This document shows, piece by piece, positions 37,209-45,851 of a stretch of 64,000 bases of DNA. Position 1 is the first letter of the stretch. Each line of letters begins with the position of its first letter. A model generated the notes under the pieces. The model was not told the origin of the DNA. It did no database searches and saw nothing but the letters and a program-made list of their open reading frames with translations. The position numbers and the translations under genes were made by a program. The stretch is from an uncultured Lachnospiraceae bacterium (GTDB lineage: Bacteria > Bacillota > Clostridia > Lachnospirales > Lachnospiraceae): NCBI GenBank assembly GCA_947631625.1, contig CANRMA010000001.1, forward strand, positions 175,942 through 239,941. The letters run 5' to 3'.

Positions 37209-37481
37209 TTAGTTAAGGGAATCCTTTAAAGCTTTACCTGCTTTGAATTTAGGAGCCTTAGATGCAGGAATCTTCATAACTGCGCCGCTCTGAGGATTTC
37301 TTCCTTCTCTTGCTGCTCTCTGAGAAACTTCAAAAGTACCGAAACCTACTAACTGTACTTTCTCACCCTTCTTAAGTTCTTCAGCAACAACATCCGTAAA
37401 TGCTTTTAATGCTTTCTCTGCGTCTTTTTTTGATAAGCCTGCCTGATCAGCCATAGCTGCAACTAATTCTGCCTTATTCAT
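37209..37481 (-). CDS. hup: HU family DNA-binding protein
   Basis: 90 residues, full-length histone-like HU: MNKAELVAAMADQAGLSKKD at the start, VQLVGFGTFEVSQRAAREGR-type arm region (residues 41-62) and a PKFKAGKALKDSLN end. It bends and compacts DNA. AGGAGGAG precedes the ATG. A strong promoter and a terminator suggest it is mostly transcribed on its own. Confidence 0.97.
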   Translation of the reverse strand: MNKAELVAAMADQAGLSKKDAEKALKAFTDVVAEELKKGEKVQLVGFGTFEVSQRAAREGRNPQSGAVMKIPASKAPKFKAGKALKDSLN

Positions 37482-37547
37482 TTTACTCCTCCTCTTGATA
37501 TGAGTTTACAATTTTTAGAAGTTTCTCTTTTGAAACAACTATATATA

Positions 37548-37576
37548 GTTATAAGGTTTTTTTCACTGCTTGTCAA
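37548..37576 (-). promoter_or_regulatory. Strong promoter of hup
   Basis: On the minus strand TTGACA (37576-37571), 17 bases, TATAAC (37553-37548). A 14-base palindrome AACTATATATAGTT (37537-37550) overlaps the -10 element and the start region. Confidence 0.8.
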
Positions 37577-37658
37577 GGTAAAAATGCCCATTTTATCTAA
37601 ATTGAGAACATTTTTTTACAGAAATAATACTATTTTACGTTTATGTAAACTAAATGGC

Positions 37659-39164
37659 CTATTTCTTTCTCACCCTGATATTTTCAATACTGCTGTTTTC
37701 GCTTACCGTACTATGAGAAGAACCTGTTTTGGATGAGTCATTCGAAGAGTACCCTTTCGTTCCGCTGCTGCCTTCACTCTTTGAACGGGTGCTTTTTGAC
37801 GAGGTCGTTTTATTCGTACTGCCGGACTTTTCTTTTTCCAGATCCGCAAACGAATAAGTGATATCTTCACCATCGTCATATAAGTAGATTGTGTAACTCT
37901 TGGACTGATATCCGGATTTTCTTAAAGCGATCGTATGGCTTCCGATAGTTTTGGCAAAATTTACCGGAGAAATACCCATATAATTTCCGTCCATATATAC
38001 TTCAACTCCGGCAGGCGCATCGATATAAACCTGATTTTCGGTCGTTACGTTCTGGACATCTTCGTCTTCAGCGTCGTCATCTTTACTTTGTTCATTGTCT
38101 TCTTCGGTATCTTCCGTCTGTTCATCACTGCTTTTTTCCATAGTAAAGCTTATGCTTGCATATTCTGAACCCACCTGAATATATTTAGCCATGCTTTCAT
38201 ACCCTTCCGCTTCCAACTCAACACGATGAATTCCGTATGAAAGTTCCACCTCTTCGCTTATATCCGTCTCTTCCCCGTCAATGCGCACTACTGCGTCCGC
38301 CGGTTCTACAGAAAATATTACTTTTCCGACCTTGTCCTGCACTATATCAAGTTCCCCTACATTAAGGACCACTTCTTTGTCTCTTTCGATCAGAACATCC
38401 TTTACGGTATTCGCATCTCCCAGGGAAATCATGACCTGATAACTGCCTTCCGGTACCGTAAGCATCATATTTTCCGTAATCTGAGTTACCACGGCATTTC
38501 CGACTTCGATCCAACCGCCCGCCAAAGCCTGACTGTTGGCAAGCCGCAGATAACCATGACCTTTTTCAACCTTAATGCTGCAGATCTTATGATCTATTCC
38601 CCTTATCGTAAGCATGTCCTTATTTACTACGTCCATGACCTCCGTGCGTTCTCCGTTGGATATTACGACAACATCATCCGGCAGAGAATATGTATTGGAA
38701 CCTATTGTTGCGGTTTTATTGGCACCGCCCAGATCATAATTTTCTACGTTATCATATTCCCATGACTTGGGGGATATCTGCATACTTGCAAGTTTTTTCT
38801 TACTCTTTAAAAAAGTAATATCAACTATATCCCCCGCCTCTATCTGGGACATGGACATTGTGCCGTCATATTTATCTTTTACATATGTAGTTCCGTCATA
38901 AGATAACGTATATTGTTTTCCCGTGGCAATGTTCATAAATGTCACATAACCGATGTCTTCCGCCACGGAAAGCACCACGGCCGTGTCGGCGGAATCATAG
39001 CTGCCTACTTCGGCAACCACAAAATCCGAACCTACGGTTTTATTTTCTTCCTCCTTGGCCATACCAATATTGCTTGCCTGGGAAGTACAACCCGTAATAA
39101 GCAGCGTTAATATCATAACAAGTGTTATGGTTGATGCTGATCTCTTGTACATTTTAATAACCAT
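37659..39164 (-). CDS. PEGA-domain lipoprotein
   Basis: 501 residues. Lipoprotein signal TLVMILTLLITGC with lipobox Cys near 26. The middle region (40-270) is all-beta without a named family. Two PEGA domains follow: FSVEPADAVVRIDGEETDIS with GYESMAKYI (about 285-350), and IDAPAGVEVYMDGNYMGISP with SGYQSKSYTI (about 395-455), separated by an acidic linker. The tail is Ser/Thr/Lys rich. PEGA domains are found in surface proteins of many bacteria and may bind cell-wall or protein ligands. Start is ATG at 39164 or four codons later; neither has an ideal site. Eight bases after the CotS-like gene, so probably co-transcribed. Confidence 0.85.
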   Translation of the reverse strand: MVIKMYKRSASTITLVMILTLLITGCTSQASNIGMAKEEENKTVGSDFVVAEVGSYDSADTAVVLSVAEDIGYVTFMNIATGKQYTLSYDGTTYVKDKYDGTMSMSQIEAGDIVDITFLKSKKKLASMQISPKSWEYDNVENYDLGGANKTATIGSNTYSLPDDVVVISNGERTEVMDVVNKDMLTIRGIDHKICSIKVEKGHGYLRLANSQALAGGWIEVGNAVVTQITENMMLTVPEGSYQVMISLGDANTVKDVLIERDKEVVLNVGELDIVQDKVGKVIFSVEPADAVVRIDGEETDISEEVELSYGIHRVELEAEGYESMAKYIQVGSEYASISFTMEKSSDEQTEDTEEDNEQSKDDDAEDEDVQNVTTENQVYIDAPAGVEVYMDGNYMGISPVNFAKTIGSHTIALRKSGYQSKSYTIYLYDDGEDITYSFADLEKEKSGSTNKTTSSKSTRSKSEGSSGTKGYSSNDSSKTGSSHSTVSENSSIENIRVRKK

Positions 39165-39172
39165 ACCTTTCT

Positions 39173-40159
39173 CTATTTATGAAAAACCGTTTCCAGAAAT
39201 TCAGCTTTTTCTTTTTCCTGTGCAAGAAGCTTCTCAAGTTTCTCCATATTGCGGCCCGGTATCCATGCTTTTCCGGAATTATAATAAAAATTGACTATCT
39301 TCCAGAACTTCTCCGGATATGCAAACCGATAATACAGCATTATGTAGTCATTTTCAGTCAGAGTCCTCTCTTTAGAATATTCGTTTAAAAGATCGTCTCC
39401 CATTTTCTGCGACCAGTTATTTTTCTCAAGCAGCTTACGCATAAACAGGTACAGATCCCTGACCGTATCATCTCTTACACATTTTTCAAAATTGACGATC
39501 GCCATTCCTTCTGAGGTCTGTATAATATTATGATACTGGTAATCGCCGTGACATACAATAGGAAATTCATTCCGATTTATATTTTTTTCATTATCTATAT
39601 AATAACGCATTTCTTCCGTAATCTGCAAAGCGATATCAAAAAAATAATCAAAATTTTTGGTAAGATAGATCTCAAACGGTGTTTTCTGGCTCTTTGTACG
39701 AAGGAAACGCCTTACCTTTTTAAGCTCCCTGTTATGCTTTTCATATTCTTTCTCAATATGAAATACCGGTTGGGACGCAAAGCTTTCCCATCCTGACAGA
39801 TCGGAGCAGTTATGCAGCTTTGCGAGCAGGCTGACCGCCCGGGCACATTCCGCAGGCTCTTTGTTATTACATTCCCTTCCATCGAAATAACTTTTTAATA
39901 TATAAGGAACTTTATCCTGATCATATACGATAAGTTCGCTGTCCCTGGTTCTTAAAATATTTTCCGATAGGGGAAAACCCGCCTCTTTAATATGCTTTAA
40001 CAATGCATCTTGAAAATAGACCTTATTTAAAGGTCCGCTATATTCTTTTAATATTAACAAGCCCTTATCCGACTCACAAAGAATAGCCCCCCTGCCTTTC
40101 CAGGTACGGCTGACTTCTATATCATAATTGTCAAATAAACCGACAGCCCTGTCATTCAC
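39173..40159 (-). CDS. CotS-like spore-coat kinase/phosphotransferase fold protein
   Basis: 328 residues from GTG at 40159 (NDRAVGLFDNYDIEVSRTWK), which has GGGAGG 7 bases upstream; an ATG five codons earlier contains that site. A choline-kinase-like fold: N lobe with GAILCESDKGLLILKEY, and catalytic loop IVCHGDYQYHNII (HGDxxxxN). The usual DFD/DFE metal motif appears as VNFEKC, with Asn in place of the first Asp, so activity is uncertain. CotS/YutH-type proteins are coat components of spores. Upstream neighbour cca, downstream the PEGA lipoprotein. Confidence 0.85.
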   Translation of the reverse strand: MNDRAVGLFDNYDIEVSRTWKGRGAILCESDKGLLILKEYSGPLNKVYFQDALLKHIKEAGFPLSENILRTRDSELIVYDQDKVPYILKSYFDGRECNNKEPAECARAVSLLAKLHNCSDLSGWESFASQPVFHIEKEYEKHNRELKKVRRFLRTKSQKTPFEIYLTKNFDYFFDIALQITEEMRYYIDNEKNINRNEFPIVCHGDYQYHNIIQTSEGMAIVNFEKCVRDDTVRDLYLFMRKLLEKNNWSQKMGDDLLNEYSKERTLTENDYIMLYYRFAYPEKFWKIVNFYYNSGKAWIPGRNMEKLEKLLAQEKEKAEFLETVFHK

Positions 40160-40230
40160 GAAAATACCTCCCATAAGCCCATCTATCCTATATTATGATA
40201 GGCCATGGAAAAGTATGATTTTTTTGTCGG

Positions 40231-41559
40231 TCAATCTTTAAACGGCAGTCCTGAAAGCAGATAATCTTTATTATTAAATTCAGGATGCGCCAAAACAATA
40301 TCCAACAGTTTTGAAAGAGTTTCACCTATTTCCCTGCCGGATTTCATTCCCATTTCTATAAGGTCATTGCCTGTCACGGCAAGGTCCTTCAGGGAATAAC
40401 ACTCTTTTCTTTCAAGTATTTTTTTATATGCCGCTTTAAATTCTTCCAGTCTGTTAAGTTTCTCTTCTCTTTTAAAACTGCTCTGTGCCATTATATCGGC
40501 ATATTGAACGCAAAACAACAGGGGCATCAGTTCCCCGCCCATCTGATTCATCAGCCTTTTTACGCTCTCGGCGTCGGTTTTGCCTTTTCTGTCATGATAT
40601 TTTACCAAAGTCTTAACTTTATAAATAGTATCATTATCAAACTTAAGTCTTTTTAATACCCTGCCGGTAATTTCTTCACCCACCCGCGCATGTCCGTAAT
40701 TATGGGTGATCCCGTCTTCATCTGTTGAAAGTGTCTGCGGCTTGCCTATATCATGAAAAAGCATGGTAAGACGAAGCACTTTATCAGATCTTATATGATT
40801 AAGGCTATGTAATATATGCTCGCCCACGTTATAATCATGGTGCGGGTTATTCTGCCCGGTCTGCATACACTCGTCAAACTCCGGAATAAAATATGCGGTA
40901 AGCCCCGTTTCATATGCAATACGGAGATAATCAGGATGATCTGACATAAGCAGTTTAACCAGTTCAGTCTGTATACGCTCCACACTGATATTTTTTATTG
41001 CAGGTGCAAGCTCTTTTATAGCGTCCCCGGTTTTTTCTTCCATAACATAACCAAGCTGCGCGCAAAAACGGACGGCCCTCATCATTCTGAGCGCATCCTC
41101 GTTAAAACGTTCCTTTGCGTCTCCCACACAACGGATCACGCCTTTGTGAATATCTTCCATACCGCCAAACAAATCGATCAGCCCGGCCTTCTCATTATAA
41201 GCCATAGCATTAACGGTAAAATCCCTGCGCCGCAGATCTTCCGCCAAATCTGACACAAATGTCACATTTTCGGGGTGACGGCCGTCGGTATATTCACCGT
41301 CAATGCGATAGGTTGTAACCTCAAATCCTTCTTTTTCAAGCATTACCGTAACTGTTCCATGCTTTATGCCCGTGTCGATGGTTTTGTCAAAAAGTTCTTT
41401 TATCACTTCGGGCTCGGCGGATGTAGTAATGTCCCAGTCATCCGGTTTTTTTAAAAGAACACAATCCCTGATACAGCCGCCCACCGCATATGCTTCATAG
41501 CCTGCTGCCTGAATCGTCTCTATGATATAACATACTTTATGCGGTAACTGTATCTGCAT
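40231..41559 (-). CDS. cca: CCA-adding tRNA nucleotidyltransferase
   Basis: 442 residues. It builds or repairs the 3'-CCA end of tRNAs, none of which is encoded in the three tRNA genes here. Head domain GGCIRDCVL and WDITTSAEPE, motif RRDFTVNAMAYNE, neck FNEDALRMMRAVRF, and a C-terminal HD domain (LTMLFHDIGKPQT). AAAGGTAAAG precedes the ATG. Followed by the CotS-like gene. Confidence 0.94.
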   Translation of the reverse strand: MQIQLPHKVCYIIETIQAAGYEAYAVGGCIRDCVLLKKPDDWDITTSAEPEVIKELFDKTIDTGIKHGTVTVMLEKEGFEVTTYRIDGEYTDGRHPENVTFVSDLAEDLRRRDFTVNAMAYNEKAGLIDLFGGMEDIHKGVIRCVGDAKERFNEDALRMMRAVRFCAQLGYVMEEKTGDAIKELAPAIKNISVERIQTELVKLLMSDHPDYLRIAYETGLTAYFIPEFDECMQTGQNNPHHDYNVGEHILHSLNHIRSDKVLRLTMLFHDIGKPQTLSTDEDGITHNYGHARVGEEITGRVLKRLKFDNDTIYKVKTLVKYHDRKGKTDAESVKRLMNQMGGELMPLLFCVQYADIMAQSSFKREEKLNRLEEFKAAYKKILERKECYSLKDLAVTGNDLIEMGMKSGREIGETLSKLLDIVLAHPEFNNKDYLLSGLPFKD

Positions 41560-41565
41560 ATAACT

Positions 41566-41763
41566 TTACCTTTCTTTGGGAGTCTCATCCTCTTCAATGA
41601 TCGCGGCGCTCATACGCTCAATCTCATCTTTGGACAGAACGCTTCGGTTTCTCTCCAGGTATTCCTTTTTCTCATCATCGGTCATATTGTAGAACCTGTC
41701 CTCTTTCATCTGGTTTTCCAGACCTAAAACCCCAATACTTAAGGGCAGCTCATTGTAATCCAT
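41566..41763 (-). CDS. Short conserved-looking hypothetical protein, 65 aa
   Basis: Starts at ATG 41763 (MDYNELPLSIGVLGLENQMK) with AAAGGG 9 bases upstream. Very acidic and helical, with RFYNMTDDEKKEYLERNRSV and KDEIERMSAAIIEEDETP. It resembles small regulatory or adaptor proteins of clostridia of unknown function. Six bases upstream of cca, so probably the first gene of that operon. Confidence 0.72.
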   Translation of the reverse strand: MDYNELPLSIGVLGLENQMKEDRFYNMTDDEKKEYLERNRSVLSKDEIERMSAAIIEEDETPKER

Positions 41764-41906
41764 ATCATTCATCCCTTTCCATATATTTAATTGCCGCTTA
41801 TGGCAATTTATATGGTATACAAAAGGGTTATGATTTATACAAAACAGGTTCATGAACAGTATATTTTATACTTTGCAAAATATTATATCCGCAAAAATAT
41901 ATAAAT

Positions 41907-42677
41907 TCAATCTTTATGTCGCCTTTTCATTGATTTTATGTACAATTTTTCATCGTCGGACACACAATGCGACTCTACGATCTTCTGAAGAGACTTATTA
42001 TATGTAAAATCATCGAGTATTGAAGGCTCTTCATACATATCCTCAAGATACTCTCTGCCTTTATCCCGATATTGCACATAAAAAACGGAGATTGCCCAGG
42101 CCAGGCCCATTTTAACATAATAGACGTCCAAATCCTCATGGGATCTATCGGCCCAACGTCTTCCTACATTGTTAAAAATATGACAAACTTCATCGATATG
42201 ATCATCATTTATATAATAATTAAGCAGCATTACCAAACCGAAACGAACGTCAAACGCTCTATCAGACTCAAAATACGGCTTTATAAACTCCCACATAAGC
42301 GCCGGCTCGTTCTTTGCTATCTTCAAACCCGCGCAGAAGCTGTCGCATACGGACCAGTTATTTATTCCGGGAATATAATCTCTGATATAACTTTTAATAT
42401 CGTCTGTAGAAACGCCATCTTCTACTTTAAGGTTTCCTATTATCATTCCCTGAAGCAAGGTCTCTTCCATGTATTCATTATAAGCCTGAATATCCAGATA
42501 CTTAGTCCCGTAGATTTTTTTAATTTCCTTTGCATATTTACGCAGTTTCGGAAGCCTCACACCCAGAATATTGTCTGTATTTGGCAGCAGTTTTGCGCAA
42601 AAGCGCTGATACTCCGGCTCTGACATTGAAATAAGGGCATCCCGGACAATATCACGGATATTCCCATCCTCAGCCAT
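41907..42677 (-). CDS. DNA alkylation repair protein (AlkD-like HEAT-repeat)
   Basis: 256 residues from ATG at 42677 (MAEDGNIRDIVRDALISMSE), with AGG 9 bases upstream. AlkD-type glycosylases remove N3/N7-alkylated purines without base flipping. Helical HEAT repeats; LGVRLPKLRKYAKEI, FIKPYFESDRAFDVRFGLVM and YYVKMGLAWAISVFYVQY match the family. YYVKMGLAWAIS carries the Trp and Tyr typical of the active cleft. Monocistronic, AT-rich spacers on both sides. Confidence 0.88.
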   Translation of the reverse strand: MAEDGNIRDIVRDALISMSEPEYQRFCAKLLPNTDNILGVRLPKLRKYAKEIKKIYGTKYLDIQAYNEYMEETLLQGMIIGNLKVEDGVSTDDIKSYIRDYIPGINNWSVCDSFCAGLKIAKNEPALMWEFIKPYFESDRAFDVRFGLVMLLNYYINDDHIDEVCHIFNNVGRRWADRSHEDLDVYYVKMGLAWAISVFYVQYRDKGREYLEDMYEEPSILDDFTYNKSLQKIVESHCVSDDEKLYIKSMKRRHKD

Positions 42678-42769
42678 ATAAACGATCCTGCCTTTCCCTG
42701 TCAATGACTTTCAAAAATTTTATAATGTGCTAATTATATCATTTTACATCATAAAAGGAGGCTTGGCAA

Positions 42770-42814
42770 ATGCCTGTGCCTTCATTCTCATATCAATTCA
42801 AAAATATAAATTAA
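42770..42814 (+). CDS. Micro-ORF, 14 codons, with a very strong ribosome site
   Basis: MPVPSFSYQFKNIN, start ATG 42770, stop TAA 42812-42814. AAAAGGAGG lies 7 bases before the ATG, closer to ideal than for most genes here. It stands alone in the 230-base gap between the AlkD-like gene and tRNA-Pro. No promoter is obvious upstream. Could be a leader peptide, a toxin-like micro-protein, or the remnant start of a lost gene. Confidence 0.35.
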   Translation: MPVPSFSYQFKNIN

Positions 42815-42856
42815 AAAAGACTATAAAAATAATAAAAAATATTATTATTATAATCA

Positions 42857-42886
42857 TTGACAAACTGCCATATTATATTGTATTAT
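42857..42886 (+). promoter_or_regulatory. Promoter of tRNA-Pro
   Basis: TTGACA (42857-42862), 18 bases, TATTAT (42881-42886), 21 bases before the mature tRNA 5' end. Confidence 0.75.
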
Positions 42887-42906
42887 CTTATTTGTCCTTA
42901 TGATAT

Positions 42907-42980
<74 letters not shown>

Positions 42981-43028
42981 TTTATCTGTGAACGCGGTTT
43001 TATTTCGGATAAAAACCGGAAACATAAT

Positions 43029-43056
43029 AAAAGGGAGCATTATTGTACTCCCTTTT
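43029..43056 (+). terminator. Terminator after tRNA-Pro
   Basis: AAAAGGGAG (43029-43037) and CTCCCTTTT (43048-43056) pair perfectly around a 10-base loop, 49 bases after the tRNA. Confidence 0.82.
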
Positions 43057-43060
43057 AATA

Positions 43061-43158
43061 GTTTTAGGAAAGACCGAATTAATTCTGCCACAGTATATTG
43101 TAATACTTTTTCTTAAATACATGTCTTTGAAACAGACAAATATTTTCTTTCCTAAAAC
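43061..43158. repeat. 98-bp structured element with 13-bp perfect terminal inverted repeats
   Basis: GTTTTAGGAAAGA (43061-43073) and TCTTTCCTAAAAC (43146-43158) are perfect inverted copies. Between them lie the palindrome GAATTAATTC (43076-43085), hairpin AGTAT/ATACT (43092-43107) and hairpin TGTCT/AGACA (43122-43138), giving a closed multi-branch fold. It lies between the tRNA-Pro terminator and the antiporter promoter, so it is outside both transcripts. Could be a small non-coding RNA or a MITE-like relic. Confidence 0.6.
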
Positions 43159-43276
43159 ATTCCCCTTTTACGAACTCTATTTTACAACATCAAACGCCAC
43201 CGAAGTGTTACTTTTGAAGTAAATTTTGCAGAATTTTAAATAAAATTAACATATTTTATAATTTTTTTTATAAAAG

Positions 43277-43305
43277 TTGACATTTGACGCGACTGAACGT
43301 ATAAC
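43277..43305 (+). promoter_or_regulatory. Sigma-A promoter of the antiporter gene
   Basis: TTGACA (43277-43282), 17 bases, TATAAC (43300-43305); predicted start about 30 bases before the ATG at 43344. Confidence 0.8.
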
Positions 43306-43343
43306 TATATTGGATTAGTTATTTAATGGAGGTCTGAGTCATC

Positions 43344-44537
43344 ATGGAAGTATACGGTATTTTAAAAGATCTTGCAATAATCATATTTTTTGCAAAAATG
43401 TTTGCTATCGCCGCGCGTCATTTTAAAGCGCCTCAGGTAGTCGGAGAGATCATCGCAGGTCTGGTTCTGGGTCCCTGCATGTTGGGCATTTTAGAGCAGA
43501 CGGACTTTATAGCCCAGATGGCTGAAATAGGCGTCATCCTGCTTATGTTCGCGGCAGGTCTTGATACGGATCTGAAAGAACTGATAAAAACCGGTCCGGT
43601 TGCATTTTTAATAGCCGCCTTTGGGGTTTTTGTCCCGTTGATACTTGGAAGCATCTTACATATGTTATTTTACGGTTTTGCTCCGTGGGGCAGCGAAGAA
43701 TTCTATCAATCCGTATTTACCGGAACTATCATGACTGCCACCAGTGTGAGCATAACTGTTGCTTCGCTGCAGGAAATGGGTAAGATCAAAACCAAAGTCG
43801 GCACAACGATCGTAAGCGCGGCGATAATAGACGATGTCATAGGTATTATAGTTCTCACCTTCGTCATAGGCTTTAAAGATCCTTCATCACGCCCTGTTCT
43901 GGTTCTATGGAAAACAATTGTGTTCTTTGCAGTCGCTTTGGTCGGCGGATATATTGTATACAAACTCTTCTCCATGTTGGATAAACGATATCCGCATACA
44001 AGACGTATACCGATAGCCAGCCTTGCTTTTTGTTTTCTTTTATCTTATGTTGCGGAAGAATATTTCGGAATAGCGGATATAACCGGAGCCTATGTTGCCG
44101 GGATCGTACTTTGTAACTTAAGCGACAATGAATATATAGAAAGAAAGATGGACGTTAGTTCTTATATGATCTTCGGACCGATCTTCTTTGTAAGCATAGG
44201 ACTTAAAACATCGTTTAACGCCATGACCGGACAATTCCTTATATTCTGCATATGTTTCGTTATAGTAGCGCTGCTTGCCAAGATCATCGGCTGCGGACTC
44301 GCCGGGAAACTTTGCAAGTATAACCTGACAGATTCATTAAAGATCGGCGTGGGCATGATGACGAGGGGAGAGGTCGCGCTGATCGTATCCCAAAAAGGAC
44401 TGTCGGCGGGACTTATAACCCCTGACTATTTTACAGCTGTCATTCTGCTTATTTTGGTTTCTTCAATATCAACTCCGATCCTGCTTAAGTTTATCTATTC
44501 AAGAGACGATAAAAAACAGCAGGCTCCCGCTGCATGA
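43344..44537 (+). CDS. Kef/NapA-type cation:proton antiporter
   Basis: 397 residues, about 12 membrane helices, monovalent cation:proton antiporter-2 family (CPA2). Signature stretches: FKAPQVVGEIIAGLVLGPCM, AEIGVILLMFAAGLDTDLKE (conserved Asp), TATSVSITVASLQEMGK, VSAAIIDDVIGIIVL (paired Asp in the ion site), MMTRGEVALIVSQKG. There is no C-terminal TrkA-N domain, so it is not a full KefB/C. It exchanges Na+ or K+ for protons for pH or osmotic balance. GGAGG precedes the ATG; own promoter upstream. Confidence 0.92.
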   Translation: MEVYGILKDLAIIIFFAKMFAIAARHFKAPQVVGEIIAGLVLGPCMLGILEQTDFIAQMAEIGVILLMFAAGLDTDLKELIKTGPVAFLIAAFGVFVPLILGSILHMLFYGFAPWGSEEFYQSVFTGTIMTATSVSITVASLQEMGKIKTKVGTTIVSAAIIDDVIGIIVLTFVIGFKDPSSRPVLVLWKTIVFFAVALVGGYIVYKLFSMLDKRYPHTRRIPIASLAFCFLLSYVAEEYFGIADITGAYVAGIVLCNLSDNEYIERKMDVSSYMIFGPIFFVSIGLKTSFNAMTGQFLIFCICFVIVALLAKIIGCGLAGKLCKYNLTDSLKIGVGMMTRGEVALIVSQKGLSAGLITPDYFTAVILLILVSSISTPILLKFIYSRDDKKQQAPAA

Positions 44538-44570
44538 TTTCTGAATGATCTAAGCTTTTATATTCACTGC

Positions 44571-44612
44571 AATAAATAAAGCGCCGGTATTACGCCAGTG
44601 CTTTATTTATTT
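44571..44612. terminator. Bidirectional hairpin between antiporter gene and trxA
   Basis: AATAAATAAAGC (44571-44582) and GCTTTATTTATT (44601-44612) pair perfectly. The right arm is the end of the trxA coding region, so the antiporter terminator and trxA share bases. Confidence 0.72.
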
Positions 44613-44910
44613 TATCTTCAAGCTCGCTTTCAGATAATGCGCCTATTATTTTTTCCTTAATTTCTCCGCCCGCAAAGATCATCATTGTCGGTATCGACAT
44701 AATCTTATATCTTGCCGCAAGCCCGTTCTCTTCATCAATGTTACACTTTCCTACTTTAAGTTTTCCATCATATTTCTTCGCAAGCGCTTCAACTATCGGA
44801 GCCATCATTTTACAGGGACCGCACCAGTCCGCGTAAAAATCTACGAATACCGGAATTTCGGAAGAAAGCACTTCCTCTTCAAAATTTGTTGTTGTGATCT
44901 TATGTTCCAT
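44590..44910 (-). CDS. trxA: Thioredoxin
   Basis: 106 residues, a single thioredoxin fold. Active site YADWCGPCKMMAPIVEAL with the CGPC dithiol near residues 30-33 and the cis-Pro in SIPTMMIF. It reduces protein disulfides in the cytoplasm. GGAGGGC precedes the ATG. Between the antiporter and trmB genes; no reductase gene is adjacent. Confidence 0.96.
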   Translation of the reverse strand: MEHKITTTNFEEEVLSSEIPVFVDFYADWCGPCKMMAPIVEALAKKYDGKLKVGKCNIDEENGLAARYKIMSIPTMMIFAGGEIKEKIIGALSESELEDKINKALA

Positions 44911-44950
44911 TATAAAGCCCTCCTTTTATGATATTTTGTCTGTAATAATT

Positions 44951-45589
44951 TTATCTGCTTATAATATACTTAAAGATCGGATTTCCCATAGACGAAAACC
45001 TCTCTTCATATTCCGTCATAACATTACCCTCCATCATGGCAGCATCGTTGTGAAGGTCATAAGTAACCTTGTCCAAATGCCATCCCGCAGGATCTATCTG
45101 TTCAAGCGCAAATGTGAAAAGTTCTTTATTGTCGGTTTTAAATTCTATATTTCCTTTTTTATTTAGTATTACATTATATCTGTTTAAAAATTCATGGGAA
45201 GGAAGTCTTCTTTTCGCATGTCTTTCCTTTGGCCATGGATCGGAAAAGTTTAAATATATCTTCCCAACCTCTTCCTGTCCGAACACATCGGTAATCTCTT
45301 CGGCGTCCATTCTTATAAAATACAGATTGGGAAGTTCCTGCGTCTCCATCTTTTGAACGCCTCTTATCAGGACACTTGAAAATTTTTCAATGCCGATATA
45401 ATTAATATCCGGATTAAACATTGCCATATCCATTATAAAACGGCCTTTACCCATACCGATCTCTATATGTATAGGATTGGAATTTCCAAAAAGTTCATTC
45501 CAACGGTTTTTATATTCTTTCGGATTTTGAACTACAAAGCGGCTTTCGCTTATCGCTTCTTTTGAACCCGCAACATTGCGCAGTCTCAT
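44951..45589 (-). CDS. trmB: tRNA (guanine-N7-)-methyltransferase TrmB
   Basis: 212 residues from ATG at 45589 (MRLRNVAGSKEAI), where orthologues begin; an ATG seven codons upstream is also in frame. It methylates G46 of tRNAs with S-adenosylmethionine. Motifs: NPIHIEIGMGKGRFIMDMA (SAM loop), NYIGIEKFSSVL, RMDAEEITDVF, and NFSDPWPKERHAKRRLPSH, the catalytic and tRNA-binding segment. C-terminal TEYEERFSSMGNPIFKY is typical. Confidence 0.95.
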   Translation of the reverse strand: MRLRNVAGSKEAISESRFVVQNPKEYKNRWNELFGNSNPIHIEIGMGKGRFIMDMAMFNPDINYIGIEKFSSVLIRGVQKMETQELPNLYFIRMDAEEITDVFGQEEVGKIYLNFSDPWPKERHAKRRLPSHEFLNRYNVILNKKGNIEFKTDNKELFTFALEQIDPAGWHLDKVTYDLHNDAAMMEGNVMTEYEERFSSMGNPIFKYIISR

Positions 45590-45851
45590 ATCTGATCCCG
45601 TCTTTCTCATAATTTTCCAACTTATTTTACACTATTTTGTAATTAATTAAAAGCAGATATTAAATATATTTGATTATTTCCTATAAGATTTTCTGAAAGA
45701 TATAACTTAAGTCATATTATCTTTAAATCGATCAGATAATTAAAAGATATGTAAAATTAAAGATTTATTAAAGATTTATAAATGTATTCCGTTTTTTTTA
45801 AATTTAGTGTATTATAGGTTATAAGTTATTAATAGAAAGGTTATGTACAAT

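Noticed and set aside
43061-43158. Riboswitch for the antiporter
   Set aside because: The antiporter promoter (43277-43305) lies downstream of the element, so it would not be in that leader.
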